64,000 nucleotides of DNA from Antennarius striatus. Lineage: Eukaryota > Chordata > Actinopteri > Lophiiformes > Antennariidae. Below, one piece after another: positions 1 through 12,703 of this stretch. A program made the position numbers and the translations under genes. Position 1 is the first letter of the stretch. Each line of letters starts with the position of its first letter. The notes under the pieces are model-generated. The model was not told the origin of the DNA. It made no database searches and worked only from the letters and a program-made list of their open reading frames with translations. The DNA lies in contig NC_090781.1 in NCBI RefSeq assembly GCF_040054535.1, positions 14,746,982 to 14,810,981 on the forward strand, in the 5' to 3' direction.

Positions 1-2872
1 AAGGAAGATGGACCAGGAAGAGGGACGGGGGGTAAGGGGGGACTTTTGGACATCTGCCAGTGATGCACTTCCGCCAGGCTATGCAGGCTGCTGACACACA
101 GGATCCTGCAGGACCCCTTCTCCTACATCAACACACACACTGCGGCAAGGATAACTGCCCCATAGCCACTCAAAGCAGACTGACATCACACACACACAAA
201 CACACAGGGCAGAATGGATCACATTGCAGCACTCCTATGCTTTTCAGAAGGGTAAGCATCTTCTCTGGAAAGATGAAGATTACATTTTCTGATAAGCTCC
301 AACCTGAAGTCAAATCAATGATGTTCAAATAAGCCATAAGCATAGTGACTTGTGTGGTAAATATTGCTGTCAAGGCTTATTTGGACATACAGGCCAGTAA
401 GTTTTCATCATATATACCTAGAAAAAGTAATTTAATTAATAGGTTTGTGGTCAACCATGTTTTTCAAACATTTTTTTTCTAGTACTGCAAAAGCTACATT
501 GTCAAAGTGACTACAATTTGGCTGATTGATCACTGTGATGAAAGCCAATCTGACAAATGCTAATCTTTCAAATTAATTAAAACATCATCTGGCCTCACCT
601 ATTAAACATTTTCTACATTTTCTAAGAGATTGCATTTTCCCTTGATGGTTAATGCTAATTTGAAATGTCTTCATAAATTAGCAAGGAATGAGGCCCTACA
701 CCCAATAATTCGGAATTTTGTCATTTACAAATCACAACAGTTTCAAGGCTATTTTCTTCTTCTTGACACATACGAAAAGGAAGCAACACATTTTCTGGTT
801 TCAGGAAGTGCAGAGTGTGATCTTATCGTGGCGAGCAGTACCAATTCCAGAAGTACTGGTCAAAGTTTTTTTCTCCATTTTATTTTTTGTTAGACACATA
901 TACTGTTAAATTGGAGTGGCTTGTGAAGCAGTACAGTTGGGTTTTTCTTGGCACCAAACGCTGAAGAAGCATAAAAAAAGCATAAAATGATAACCGTCTG
1001 ATGAGAATACTATGTAATACATGAATTCTCAATGTGAGAGGTTGTAGTGAATGTTCCCTAGTGACAACTGACAAGTGGTAAAGGGTATGAGAAAAACAGA
1101 ATCTAAAAGAAGTCAACAGATTAGTTCCTCAAGCTACATTATAAAGGTTTACACTAAAGTGTGAACTTTATTTCATTAAATAATGTACAATCACAACATT
1201 CATCCTGATGAACAAATATTGTACACTGCATATATATTTTCCCCTTTTCATATCCACACTGCTCTTTAGTTCTGCGACATCACACCATTCACACAGCTAT
1301 CTTGTAAGCTCCATTTAATATTATTGCCTTTTCTGGAAAGAGAGAACATCACTTAATTGAGACCTGGAGTGCTGCCCAGTTTCAAGAGGTCAGTGTGACC
1401 CAACTGGGTTATTCCTGGCATCCTTCAGCAGTGACCGGCATATTAATCCAGGACAGCTATATCGCAAACGTCTCTCAACCACGGAAGAGCAGCTCATTGT
1501 GGATTATTTAATACTGAAAATAGAATGAGCATTTTCCATCTGATAAGTCATTGCAAAATTCAAGAACAGAATAATTTTCTTTGGTATAGATGGAGGAATT
1601 TTTCCCCTTTCACACTTTCACTGAAAAATTGTACAGAAAACAAGCTTAAATAGTTAGATTCAAATCAGCTTGTTCAGCTACAGCTTTTTCATTCTTTCCA
1701 TCCTTCAAATCTGAGCAAAAATCCCTCACAAAGTAAGTCATGGGGGAGTATGACACAACGAAAAGCAGCACACCCACCCACTGTCCTGCAGAGCATGTCT
1801 AAGCCCATCGATCACCGTTGAAGTGCTGGGAAGTGAGGGCTGAGGTTGTAAAACTCAGCTGAACTCTCCCAGCTCTTTAACTTCCCCTCCCCCCATCATG
1901 GCTTTGGTTTCGCTGTTAAGGAGGAAAAAAAGGGCTTGACCACGACACACTACTTTTAAGAGGAACTGGACAGTCCACTGAATCAGTGAGAACTCTGTAC
2001 AAGATCGTTAATCACATCCTTAACTGTGATGCTATCAAAAGGTCATATTATTGTCTGTGTGATGTATAGCTAAATGCAGAGAACATGACAAAACTCCCAA
2101 AATCTGTTGTGTCCCACTGCTCTTCCAAACTGAGAAAATAAAGTGCTTGAAATACAAAATAAAAATAATTCTGTTAAAAACAAAAAGGAAAACTTTTTCA
2201 AAGATATGAGTTGGATTATAATCATCTGAAAACTGGACTGCCTGCCAGCAATCAAAACTCTGAGAAGAGCAGTCATCCGCATCTATGAACACAGTGTTTA
2301 GGCCCTTCAGTCTTATTCAATCATCCCATAAAAGCTTCATCTTACCTTGTCCCAACATAACCTCATTTGTCCCGGCTGATGGCAAGAGCTACAGATACAG
2401 AGAGACGACTGTGAACTACAAAGAATAACATGTCTGAATCCATTTTCGACAACTGGGAAGGAAAACTTCTAATAACAAAACTATACAAAACAATCTTTTG
2501 TGCAAGCATAATTCTAAATATAGGATCAAAACTGGTTTGTCTTGCCATTTCCTTTAGTTTCTTTGCGTGTTGATAAGCAGAAAAGCTTTGTGCCATTTTA
2601 GAAAAACAAACACCATAAGAAAACAAATAATTTCACAGAAAAGTTTACAAAAATAACAGATGGAGCTCACTGGTATGTGGTGATAGTTTGTTGATACTTT
2701 ACAGCATATTTGTTTTAGAAATACACAATAATATACATCATTCATTGTCTTCATGTACAGATAATGCAAAACTGTAAAGTGATGGTCATTGTAGGGACTG
2801 CTCTGCTAGTAACACAGACTAATAAAATTACAGATGGCTTTGTTTTTTTTACAGTACTGTAATAGAGCCAAA

Positions 2873-2874
<2 letters not shown>

Positions 2875-2935
<61 letters not shown>

Positions 2936-3000
2936 TGTGTGTGTGTGTGTGTGTCTGTGTGTGTGTGTGTGTGTGTGTCTGTGTGTGTATGTGTGTCTGT

Positions 3001-3063
<63 letters not shown>
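2875..3063. repeat. (GT)n microsatellite, interrupted
   Basis: About 190 bp of GT units with scattered CT, AT and GG interruptions, showing an old, imperfect array. Long reading frames of Cys-Val or His-Thr across it on both strands are artefacts of the dinucleotide repeat. Confidence 0.98.
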
Positions 3064-3064
<1 letters not shown>

Positions 3065-3634
3065 ACATAGTAGTAGTAGTAGGCTGTGTCAACAGGCTGG
3101 GTGATAAACATAGTCCACATGTTTAAATGTTCATGAGCAAACATCCCAACTAAACATTGTATTTATCCATATTACGTTAGAATAGCCGTGTTTATTTCTT
3201 CTCCTATAAGAGGAGAAGAGGTGCAGCGCATGATTGTCTGAACCTTACCTGCTGCTGCAATACACACAGTGCACAGCTGCACAAACACCAGCACTGTATA
3301 ACTGCAGCTGAGCATAGTAACCACTCTGCTTGTGTACATTTTCACTGTTATTATCTATTACCAGCATTTGTGACGATCCTGGCGTGTGGCAAGGAGGTTT
3401 ATCTCAAGACTATAAAAAGCTTAGCTGCAGTTAGGATGAGGTGCCTTGGGTAAGATCTGCCAGTGAATGTTTGTTCACAGTGTGGTAAGACTGCAATTAA
3501 AAGTGAGTAAAGTTGGAACCCATCAGAGTTCAAGTAGTCATCCAAGAACTAGAATACACAGTTTGTTGAGAACTGAAGTTTAATCTTGATACCACTAACA
3601 CAAAAATGTAACGAAATGCACACCTGAGTGACAA

Positions 3635-3690
3635 ATGTAATTTCCCCAAGGGGATCAATAAAGTATATCTTCTTCTTCTTCTTCTACATT
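3635..3690 (+). repeat. Retroposon-type 3' tail ending in (CTT)n
   Basis: Contains CCCCAAGGGGATCAATAAAG followed by a TTC/CTT run. This tail (cut-down palindrome, AATAAAG, simple repeat) ends many fish non-LTR retroposons. Related text in the opposite direction occurs at about 11549 and 22868. The family name cannot be assigned by eye. Confidence 0.45.
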
Positions 3691-4189
3691 GCAAAAACAT
3701 TGCATTCACATAGCATCCTTTTTGAAACATTACATCCACTGTCAGGCAAAAAAATGTATGTCTGGACTTGTACTTGTAACTTCAAAATCAACACCACAGA
3801 AAAAGATTTCAGTGGCGTTGCAACAAATCCTCACTGGTGTAGTGTTCAACTATTGCGGGTGGAACTGTAATACAGTGGATGATGTGGGGCAATCATCAAT
3901 TTCAGAGATGTTGCAATTTGTGCATTAACAAGATGACACTAGAGTGGGTGTTTTTATGGGGATACACTGGAGTGCATTTTCAGAAGTTTGTGTTTTCAAG
4001 ACCTAAATAGGTCATTCTTATGCAGATGAACAGCCAGAACACTACTGAAGATTACTATGTTGTGGTAAAACAAGCGGCACGTATGGAGACCCAGAGGCAG
4101 ACAGTCACTGACGATGACTGCCATGGATGGCAGTTTTCCTGATCAGTCTTAAGGTAAACAGTGTAGATTAAGTGGTAGCCCAGAGTTTC

Positions 4190-4450
4190 TGCCTCAGTGG
4201 GAGAGTTTTTCCCTGCCAGTGTCACCTATGCTTACTCTGGAGGGTTCTGTTGGATTGCGTTAACTATTGGGATGAGACAGGATAGGATGGCAGCACGTGC
4301 ACACGCAGCTTCTCCTCTCTCTCCCACTAGAATGGTTCTATCGTGTTTTTTTACTGCCTGTGGATCTGAGAGGCCTGTAATTTTATCTATGCTGTATGTT
4401 TTGGATATATGGTACATTTGACAATCAAGTTGACTATGACTATGACTATA
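4190..4450 (+). repeat. Probable dispersed fish repeat fragment
   Basis: The stretch around GGGAGAGTTTTTCCCTGCCA, followed by text on the pattern 'tgcttactctggagg', resembles the end of a dispersed fish repeat I recognise only loosely. It ends in short TGACTA repeats near 4430-4446. No coding potential is visible. Confidence 0.3.
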
Positions 4451-4684
4451 AAGCAGAATTTTTCTGGGCAATGTTTTTACATTCAAGTAAAAGGCGAGGA
4501 GAGAACAGTTAGATAACTATAAAGCAACACCAAGCAGTAAGAGGAAAAATGCTTGACTTAACCTAAATGGGGAATCAAGTGACTTCGCTGGGATGTTTTC
4601 TACGACCCAGCATCCCAACTTGCATTGTGCAGTGTTACAGGAACATTCCTAGAACTAAAAGAGATCACTTTCATAAATGAAATA

Positions 4685-5612
4685 CAGGTAGTCCACAAGA
4701 TTTGAACATCCAACTCACGAACATTCGTAGATACGAACAACCGTGTGCCATCATGTCCGACTACTGCAGTTCTCCTTTCTGCCACAACCCCCACCGAGCA
4801 GCACTGCTGCATATGTGCATCTCCAACACTCATCTCCCCCATCTTGTTTTTGTATGTGTCATTGTGAGCATTCAATGTATCAAGCTTCATTCCCCCTTGG
4901 ACACTTAACTGTTCATCATTGCTGATAAAGCAAAATCGAGTGCTAATGGTATTGGCAAAAAGTACAAAGTGAGTTATGATAGTGGTATTGGTGACTATCT
5001 CTCCAATTTGATGTTGATTAGTACATTGCGGACGCTTTGTTTATGAATGAATGATAAATGAAAAGCCTTTTTAAGGTGATAAAAGTCAACAATTATGATT
5101 ATTTTGCAATAGTTAAAAAAACTATTTAAAATTTACCAATATCTACTGTACATTCAATTTTGGTGGCTTACATTGCAGATGTAGACGTCTGTGAATAGTC
5201 AACATCAACAGCTGACTCTAGCTGTTGGATTCGATCATAAATCTGGTCGAGAGTCCACCAAAGATTTTTTTCTCCTCCAAGATTAAATAAGAAGGAGCAA
5301 AAGTTTACCGTGTGTAAATTAATCTGAATTCAAATCATTCGCGGGACTCATGAATGATGCTTAACAGTACATATTGGAACTATACGTATGTATTTTAGTG
5401 TGATATGTTTTATCCTTAATGATTGTACAGTAACTTGATATGTACTTGATATGTGCTTTTAACAGATAAGTGATTTTATGATTCTAATCTTTGTGGTGGA
5501 CAGATGTAAAGTCAATTAAAATGATGTAAACGTGATTTTTAGTGTTGTTTTTTTTAAACCAAATTATAATCAAGATGTTACTTCGAACGACGTAAGTCGA
5601 CGTATACCTGTG
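4685..5612. mobile_element. Possible Tigger-like DNA transposon remnant
   Basis: The left end reads CAGGTAGTCC after a TA. The right end, reverse-complemented, reads CAGGTATACGTCGACTTACG. Both ends start CAGGTA and carry ACGAAC/ACGTCGTTCGAA-type text typical of Tigger termini. The dinucleotide after the right end is TG rather than TA, so the target duplication is not intact. No transposase reading frame survives. Confidence 0.35.
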
Positions 5613-6924
5613 TTTTATTTATATGTTGTTGTTATATCCTGTAATTGTGTCTGGTAAGTCTGAGGGCATAGTATTTCCCTACTTAGAGTAGTAATAGAAT
5701 TTAAATGGCGATTATAAATTGAAATTTACTAAAAAACAAAGTCTCAAACAGAGTCTCAAAACCAATTTTGTTCATAGATTGAGGACTGCCTTTTACCCGG
5801 AAATGAGACTAGAAATACTCTTAAAAATATATCTTTGTTTATGTTTGAGTAAGTATTACCATTAAATTATAGCACAATGGTATGGAACAAACTGTTGCAT
5901 GTTTGTCATGAATTAGTTTATTTTTCTTTATAAGACCTGTCAATGCAGCCATGGCTCTTCAGTCCTATTAGACAGGTTTGACTGCATCCAGATCCATACT
6001 AAAAGACTCCCAGCAGCCTACTGTCAGAGTCAAGTTTAAAAAATTTAAAAAAAATTTAAAAAAAGATTTATTGTTTTTGTATTTTTGCAGCCAAAGTTGT
6101 TGAATGCATTTAGACAATATTTAACATTTGCACACTGACTGCTAGGATAGTCTCAGATAATCAACCAAGGACAATTAAGAAAATACTATGTTTGCCATCT
6201 ATCCATCCATTATTATTATCCACTATTTTATGTTACATTTTTTGAAAAGTTAGCAATTACACTTCACTAATTAATTCTAAGAGGCAAATTCTCACAAGAG
6301 CATGATGCAGCACATCACTTTGCTGATTGAGTGATTCTGAGCAGTGACAGAAAATATGACATACCTCCTAAAATATATCTTTTAAGGCATTCATCCAACA
6401 TCTGTTCTGTTTTGGTGCTGTATACTGTCTCAGCAACTTAAGTGCAATTGTGCAAAGATGAAAGATAAATATTTAGTTCTTCACTTCATGCCATGTCTCT
6501 TCTACTGCATAAATAGGAAACATATCAACAGTGAGGTCCACTTTGTAATGTATGAACTAAAAGGTGAATGTAAAAAATGGCCATGATTGTAAAAGTAAAT
6601 GGCTAACACTGACAAATCTTATTAATAACATAATGGAAGACAAACAAAGTGCCACAAACAATGATGGCAGAGGCTTGATTATGTGGTCCAAATCAATAGT
6701 ATGTCACACATTAACCCAAATTCCAGGAACAGACAGGAGTTTCTGCAAGTGCGAGAATCCAGTTATTGTAAGTTACATTAGAAAAATATAGCCCAGCTTT
6801 TGGCTACACTCATATTTGTATTACATTGCTTTCCAATGTTTCTCTATAAATGTCAAGGCACCATTTATCCCCCCTTTAAAATGACTAGTCGATCTTTTCT
6901 TTTCGGTGCTTTGCTATACATCTG

Positions 6925-7330
6925 TATTTATTTATTTATATTTAACCTTTATTTATCCAGGTTAGCCTCATTGAGATTAAGAATCTCTTTTTCAAGAGGA
7001 ACCTGGGCCAAGAAGGCAACAAAAAAATTCAGTCGCACATCAGATCATTACAAATACAGACAAATTACAACATTTACAGACAAGAGATATACAGTATAAA
7101 ATAGATTACAATAAAAACAACAACAACAAATGATCTGTGCTATAGGCTGTGAGGAGAAACAGTTACATGTTTCAGCATCTGCCCTACCTTTAACTATTGT
7201 TTTAAAAGCATTTAAAGAGATGAGCTCCTGTAATTTCAAGTCTGTCTGGAGCTAATTCCACGCCATAGGGGCTGCAAATTGAAACGCTTTTTTACCAAAC
7301 TCAGTACGAGTCTTCTTTACATTCAGCAAA
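6925..7330. repeat. Dispersed teleost repeat (unnamed here)
   Basis: Holds a TTTAACCTTTATTTATCCAG segment followed by 'gcctcattgagattaagaa' and 'aacctgggccaagaaggcaa', a combination common in fish genomes. The rest (about 7160-7330) looks like its continuation. Class not determined. The short frames across it have no recognisable domain. Confidence 0.45.
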
Positions 7331-10012
7331 AACAAGTTTTGTGAGCGTAAACAGAAAGTTGTGTTTGTCTGCTGGACAATGTATGTACATAAATAGCCTG
7401 TATTTACCTGTGTAAAAACTGTACATAACTGGGAAAAATGGCGCAGTTCCTTTCAAGCCACAAATCATAGATGGCTCTGCACCCTGGCTCTGAGCGAGAT
7501 AATAATCAGACAGATCTCCTACACAAACTTTAAAACACACATTTATCGAGCATTTTTATGCATTTCAAGTCACAAACAAAACAGGAGTCCAATGATGTGT
7601 CAACAGTAAGTGAAAATTTTACCTTTTCAACAGCTCTAGCAAACTACTAGTCAGAGTCGTGACGACACCCAGATGATTCTGGGTTGTTTAGAACTGTCCT
7701 ACTTGTCTACCCCACGAGTACACTTTAAAAATGTTTAAAAAAAAGTTCATACAGAAATGTACAGGTATTTCATATCAGATATATTGGAGTACCAATGGAA
7801 TTCAAATCAAACTGCTCGGGTTTGATTTGCCTTTTCACCAGTTCTAGTTGGTGAAAAAGCAACACTAGCTTTGGGAGGCCATCAACTACATTAACATAGC
7901 AAATGCAGTTGCGGATAAATGTGTGTATTGTAAGGTAGAGGGTGAAAGGTTAGCCATAGAACACCAAGACAACCAGGGTCATTTTAAGGGTACAACCAAT
8001 TAACTCCTGATATTTCCTCTTCTGTGGAATTGCCTAGGTCTCTTATATGGACAGACATGGCATGGAAAGCCATTTACTGTATTCATAATACAGTACAGCC
8101 TGATTTGACACAGATTTCAAGACATTACAGGAAATGTGATTCCACAATTGTGATGGAAAGGTTCATCCTACAGGTGTGACCTTGATAAAGAGGCTTGCTG
8201 CATTTGCTATCCGTAGCTCTCATTCATCCAGATCATGAGTACAATGAATTTCAAAATCTGTACTACATCCGAAGAACCTCACAAAGTCTCTGTAAATATA
8301 ATGATCTGCAATTTGCAATTGAACACTTCCATCATTAGGAAAATAAATAATCCCTCATCAAATTTTTGTATAATCTAATGGCTGGCTTATTCAGTGTGAG
8401 CCCATCTGACACTTTGAGTAACGGGGAGCATTATCTTTAATCAGAACTCTTTGTGTCACTTCCCCTGCCTCTGCCATCTGCTACAGCTCATACACATCTG
8501 TGTATGGAGGATGTGCTGTGAGCATCTCCTGGTCTCTGACTCCTAACCAGGATAGAAACATTCACATACGAGAGAACAGTCTGACCTAGACAACATAATT
8601 GGTAACACCATCATTCTAATTTAAATACTTTCCTCGCCTATCAGTTTATATCATTATAGCCAGCCACCAATGTTGTATTCAGGTAATTGCATGTAGTAAA
8701 TCAACAAAATACATGGAAAACACAAAATGTAGTTGGAGAACACACACAACTCATTAACATAATGTCTCTTTACTACAATTATTATCATTATTATAAATTT
8801 CATTAACGATCATTGGCAAAATGTTTAAGTTCAACAAGTCCTTTCTGGGACAAAATATGGCTTAAAGCCTATCCCAAAATTATGCGATTGTTTGACGTTG
8901 TGACAGCATTGAACCACTAATGAAACTGACATTTACTTTGTCATGCTTGCAGTGATAAATAACACTGGAGTGAATAATCTGTTAACAGTTACCGAAATGA
9001 TGTTGCTGTTGCTTTGTTGTCATTGGTGAGAACAAATTCATATTTATTACAAAACAAATGGAAATATATGACAAATCAGGTATACTTCTCTCAGATGGTC
9101 ATTTATCAGGACTGAAACAAAAAAATCAATGTCTTAACATTAGATTAAGGTATTTCCAGAATATCTTCAATGTTTTAATGTTTAATGCTTGCCTTTGTGT
9201 GCATTAGATCAGAAGACTCAATCAGGCTTTTGAACAATACCAGTTGGTATACCAGTTTGTTCAAGTCTAAGCTTCCACTGAAGTAATTGCCATTTACTCT
9301 TTGCCTGGATCTTCCACATACAAATAATTCAAAAACATCTCAGGTGTTTTAAATCCACGTGATGTAGAAAAACATTGGCTGAGCCTAATTTTGGCATGAT
9401 GATAAGACATACAGATTCATTAGTAAAGTTTGAAGAATTATTCTGAGAAAACATGACTTTCTTTTCTCAAGAAATTTTAAGATACTTGTGATCAGCAATC
9501 TAAAGTTTTCAAATTAGATTAATTAGTTGAAAGTTCACTTTTAAATTGTATTTCAAAGCCTGTGTGACCTATAAAATGTGTATTTTAAGAACAGACAAAA
9601 TATAGAAATTACAAGTAGCGACGTTGGTAAATCTACATTACTCATAGGAGCGACAATGAGTAAATGTCTTCGTGTGTGTTGGCCATGTCTTATCCCTCCT
9701 CCTACCTGGTGTCAACAGGGACATGCTCCAGCTGCCTGACTGGCCGCCACGATAGCTGTACAATGTCTAAAGAAACAAGAGGGACACCAGAGGGGAGCAC
9801 ACCTCCGTCAAGGGCAATAGTCTACTCTTCCATAATATGTAGTTTGTAAGTGCAGCCACAATGTGGGGATTTAGGTCTAGAACTAAAAGAATTATGCCAA
9901 AAAATGGTTTTGCATAGCTGAAGTATCAAGCACTTCTCAATCATTAGTTAGGACCACCTAGAAATGCATTATTTATCTCACACGCAGAACATGTGTCTGC
10001 CTGCAGTTAGCT

Positions 10013-10400
10013 ATTACATCCTGCTTCAGAGCAGTGTATTGTAATTGTTAGTGTTCGTCCGTTCGATAGTCCACCAAATATCTTCACAACCGTTGCAGAT
10101 AGAAAGATGAAACAAAAAGCACATTACTTGGGCAGCAAAGGGGATGAGAATGGATGATGACCTTGACCATGAGAAAAGTAGGTCAAGGTCAAATTTAAAC
10201 TTTTGTACACTCAGGAACTGGATAAGATAGAAAGACAAGGGAGGCCAGTGTGAGTAAGAGCATAGATCAAAGTTAGTGCTTTGATCTATGAAACTAGGTC
10301 AGAGCACTAGGTTTGATCTTTGACCTATGCAAGTTGGTCAGGGTAAAATTTTGAATTCAGGGGTGTCACAGGATGCAGCAGTGTATGACTGCCTTGGTTC
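10013..10400 (-). repeat. Unnamed palindrome-core repeat family, copy A
   Basis: One end reads TTACATCCTGCTTC, the other ends in ACTGCCTTGGTTCTAG. The middle has AAGGTCAAATTTAAACTTTTG and a perfect 12-bp inverted repeat (10261-10272 against 10279-10290, 6-nt loop). Matching copies lie at 23466-23854, 38769-38849, 41876-42014 plus 44690-44814, and 50177-50585. Strand is assigned relative to copy B. No open frame. Confidence 0.75.
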
Positions 10401-11355
10401 TAGTTATGTTACTGTTATCATTACAACAATAATGAGCAGTATTATTGTTGTTGAGAGGATTTCTGCCAGTCAGACTGAGTATTGAAAATAGGTGAAGAAT
10501 ATAGTGACTGGGTGACATAGTTTCTCTCCTCCGATCTTATATGGTCAAATAGCTGTAGATATGTATGTTTAATGCGTTCTCCCTCTGAATTCAAACCAAA
10601 TTAGACAGTGTGATACACTACATTGTTGAGACATGCGAAATTATGTTTTAGAATGTAAACACCATAAAGGAATTGATAAACATTTCCTTTATCAAATTAA
10701 TTTGTTTATTCACCAATGCCAGGGGAGGAGTGGCCTAAGTAACTGTTAGCCTGAAGTGATTGGGTTAGTCACTGTATACCATGTACCATTTATGCTAAAC
10801 CTCAAAAAAGGCTGCTCAGGGGATACAGAAAAAGGCAAAGGAACCTTTCAGGTGTCTGTACAGTAATTGTGTGCTGTTTTAAGGATAAATCAAGGAGTCA
10901 GACAGAAAGTGTAGGTTGTGATAAGTCGACAGTCCCTGGGTGAAAACATTTCATAATAAGCCACAAGTTACAACACAACAACAGATACTTCTCTTTAAAA
11001 GTTCAGTTGTCAGCACTAATATTTATATATTTTAAACATAAAATTAATTTGTAGGATAAGGAGTAGTAATTCTTGCAATTCTTACAACTGAAAAGCCTAT
11101 TTGCCTCAGAAGGCCAGTCATGTGACATGCAAGCAACTAGCACATGTAAGAGCTGCTGGCGTTATGTCTCTGCTTAGATCTAATAAACTATGCAAAAAAA
11201 AAAAAAGATCTGAAACAGTTATCCAAGTTTAGCATTAGCTATAGTGCACTCCAATAGAACAATTACATTTACTGAACAGTGAACAGTGAACCAAATGAAA
11301 ACAAACACCTTCAATCTGCATTGGATTACTTCCATATTCTATGCAAGTAAAACAT

Positions 11356-11372
11356 TATATATATATATATCA
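11356..11372. repeat. Short (AT)n run
   Basis: A short uninterrupted TA-rich run. Low complexity only. Confidence 0.6.
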
Positions 11373-11548
11373 ATTTATTCATCAGTACCTGTATGCTGCT
11401 AGACCTCGATATCAGCTTTCATTTTATTCTGCTATAAAAGTCAGAATATCACCAAAACACAACCTATTTCTCAAAGCAATAATTGTCTTACAATCTCACA
11501 AGTACAGTTCCATGACCTATAATAAACTCTGATCGCTGGATAAACTAA

Positions 11549-11820
11549 ATAAGAAGAAGAATCTTTTATTCATCTCTCAATGGACACACACACGCATGCA
11601 GTGGAGTGAACAGTGGAGTGATGAAGTGAAATGGCATATGCTGATGCCTTGGGAGAAGTTAAGGGTTTGGTGCCTTGCTCAAGGGCACCTCAGCAGTATC
11701 CAGGAGGGAACTGGTATCTCTCAAACCATCACCCTACACTCTGTTCCGTGTGTGTCTTGAACTGGCCGCCAAGGCCCCCAAGACAAGTCCCCACCAACTG
11801 AGCAACTGCAGCCTAAAGCA
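11549..11820 (-). repeat. Dispersed fish retroposon-like repeat
   Basis: Starts with AAGAAGAAGAATCTTTTATT, the reverse of the (CTT)n tail type seen at 3635. It continues with GGTGCCTTGCTCAAGGGCAC and a 'cttgaactggccgcc' motif, a sequence order I recognise as widely dispersed in fish genomes. A fragment of the same repeat seems present near 29400-29460. Class not assigned. Confidence 0.5.
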
Positions 11821-12235
11821 GATTAATCCCAGAAAATATTTTAGTCAGATGTTTATGATCCCTGTTTTTTGTTTTTGTTTTTATTTCAAGTCCTATTAAT
11901 GTGACCTTCAGTGTCGTGGTATCCCTCCACGGAGTGGTCCGGGTTGCCTCCCCCGGGAAATTTTTTAGAAAATAGGGTTGTTTTCCTGCATTCTGGTGCA
12001 TTCTGTTGGCAAATCTTCTGTTCAGTTTACCTATAAAAATACACTAAAGTCAACAGTTCAAGCTTAACTATCTTTATTTCTATTCTACTTTATGCAGGTA
12101 TAAATGTGAAATTTAACAATTGAAAACTTGCAGTCATACATAATATTACTCAATGTTTACTTGTAAGTTTTACTTAGACTAGAAGACATTTTAACTTTGA
12201 ATTAGACACTTTGATTTTAATTAATTTGATTCTTG

Positions 12236-12500
12236 GTAGTGGCTCAGCAGTAGAGCAGATGTCTCGTAGACAGACCGCCCCAGCCATCGGTGGATCGAAT
12301 CCCGCTCCCGCCATGATGTCACCAGGAGTGTGAGCTGACGGTGGGAGGTGTCAGCTCACCTCCCAGCCACTGCCGAGGTGCTCTTGAGCAAGGGGTCGTC
12401 CCCCCTACGAGCTGCTCAATTGGGGCATGTTCCAGAAGCCGCTGCCCGTCAATCTGCCTCCCAACGTGTGTAGTTTGATGTGTATGTATTAAAAAATCAG
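12236..12500 (+). mobile_element. tRNA-derived SINE
   Basis: The head has an internal RNA polymerase III A-box-like TGGCTCAGCAG (12240-12250) and a B-box-like GGATCGAATCC (12292-12302) about 42 nt apart, as in a tRNA. A tRNA-unrelated body follows. It is a retroposed element rather than a tRNA gene, because the cloverleaf stems are not kept. The downstream text to about 12600, with an 'acgcgtttcagc...cttcatcag' motif, belongs to another common fish repeat. Confidence 0.6.
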
Positions 12501-12643
12501 TTAACCGGCACTCACAGATAAATACTTTATACTTAATTTATTATGGGCAAATCACAGACGCGTTTCAGCAAACAGCCTTCATCAGCCTTTGTTCACGTTC
12601 ACAACACCATTGGTATGCCATAGTTTAGTTTAGCATGCCAACG

Positions 12644-12703
12644 GCTATTTCCGTCGGCATGCTTCGGCTATTTCCGTCAGCTATATGTGCCGACGGAAAT
12701 AGC
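12644..12703. repeat. 16-bp perfect inverted repeat with internal direct copy
   Basis: GCTATTTCCGTCGGCA (12644-12659) is exactly complementary to 12688-12703. A third, direct near-copy of the arm lies between them at about 12665-12681. The transcript could form a stable GC-containing hairpin. No transposon boundary was identified around it. Confidence 0.8.

Noticed and set aside
2751..3144. Long His-Thr and Cys-Val reading frames over dinucleotide arrays (also at 17855-18136, 53255-53737, 54394-54864 and 56552-56955)
   Set aside because: They are produced by (CA)n/(GT)n repeats, which have no stop codon in most frames. There is no flanking similarity.
12236..12310. tRNA gene
   Set aside because: A and B boxes are present, but no cloverleaf pairing is kept and a SINE body follows.
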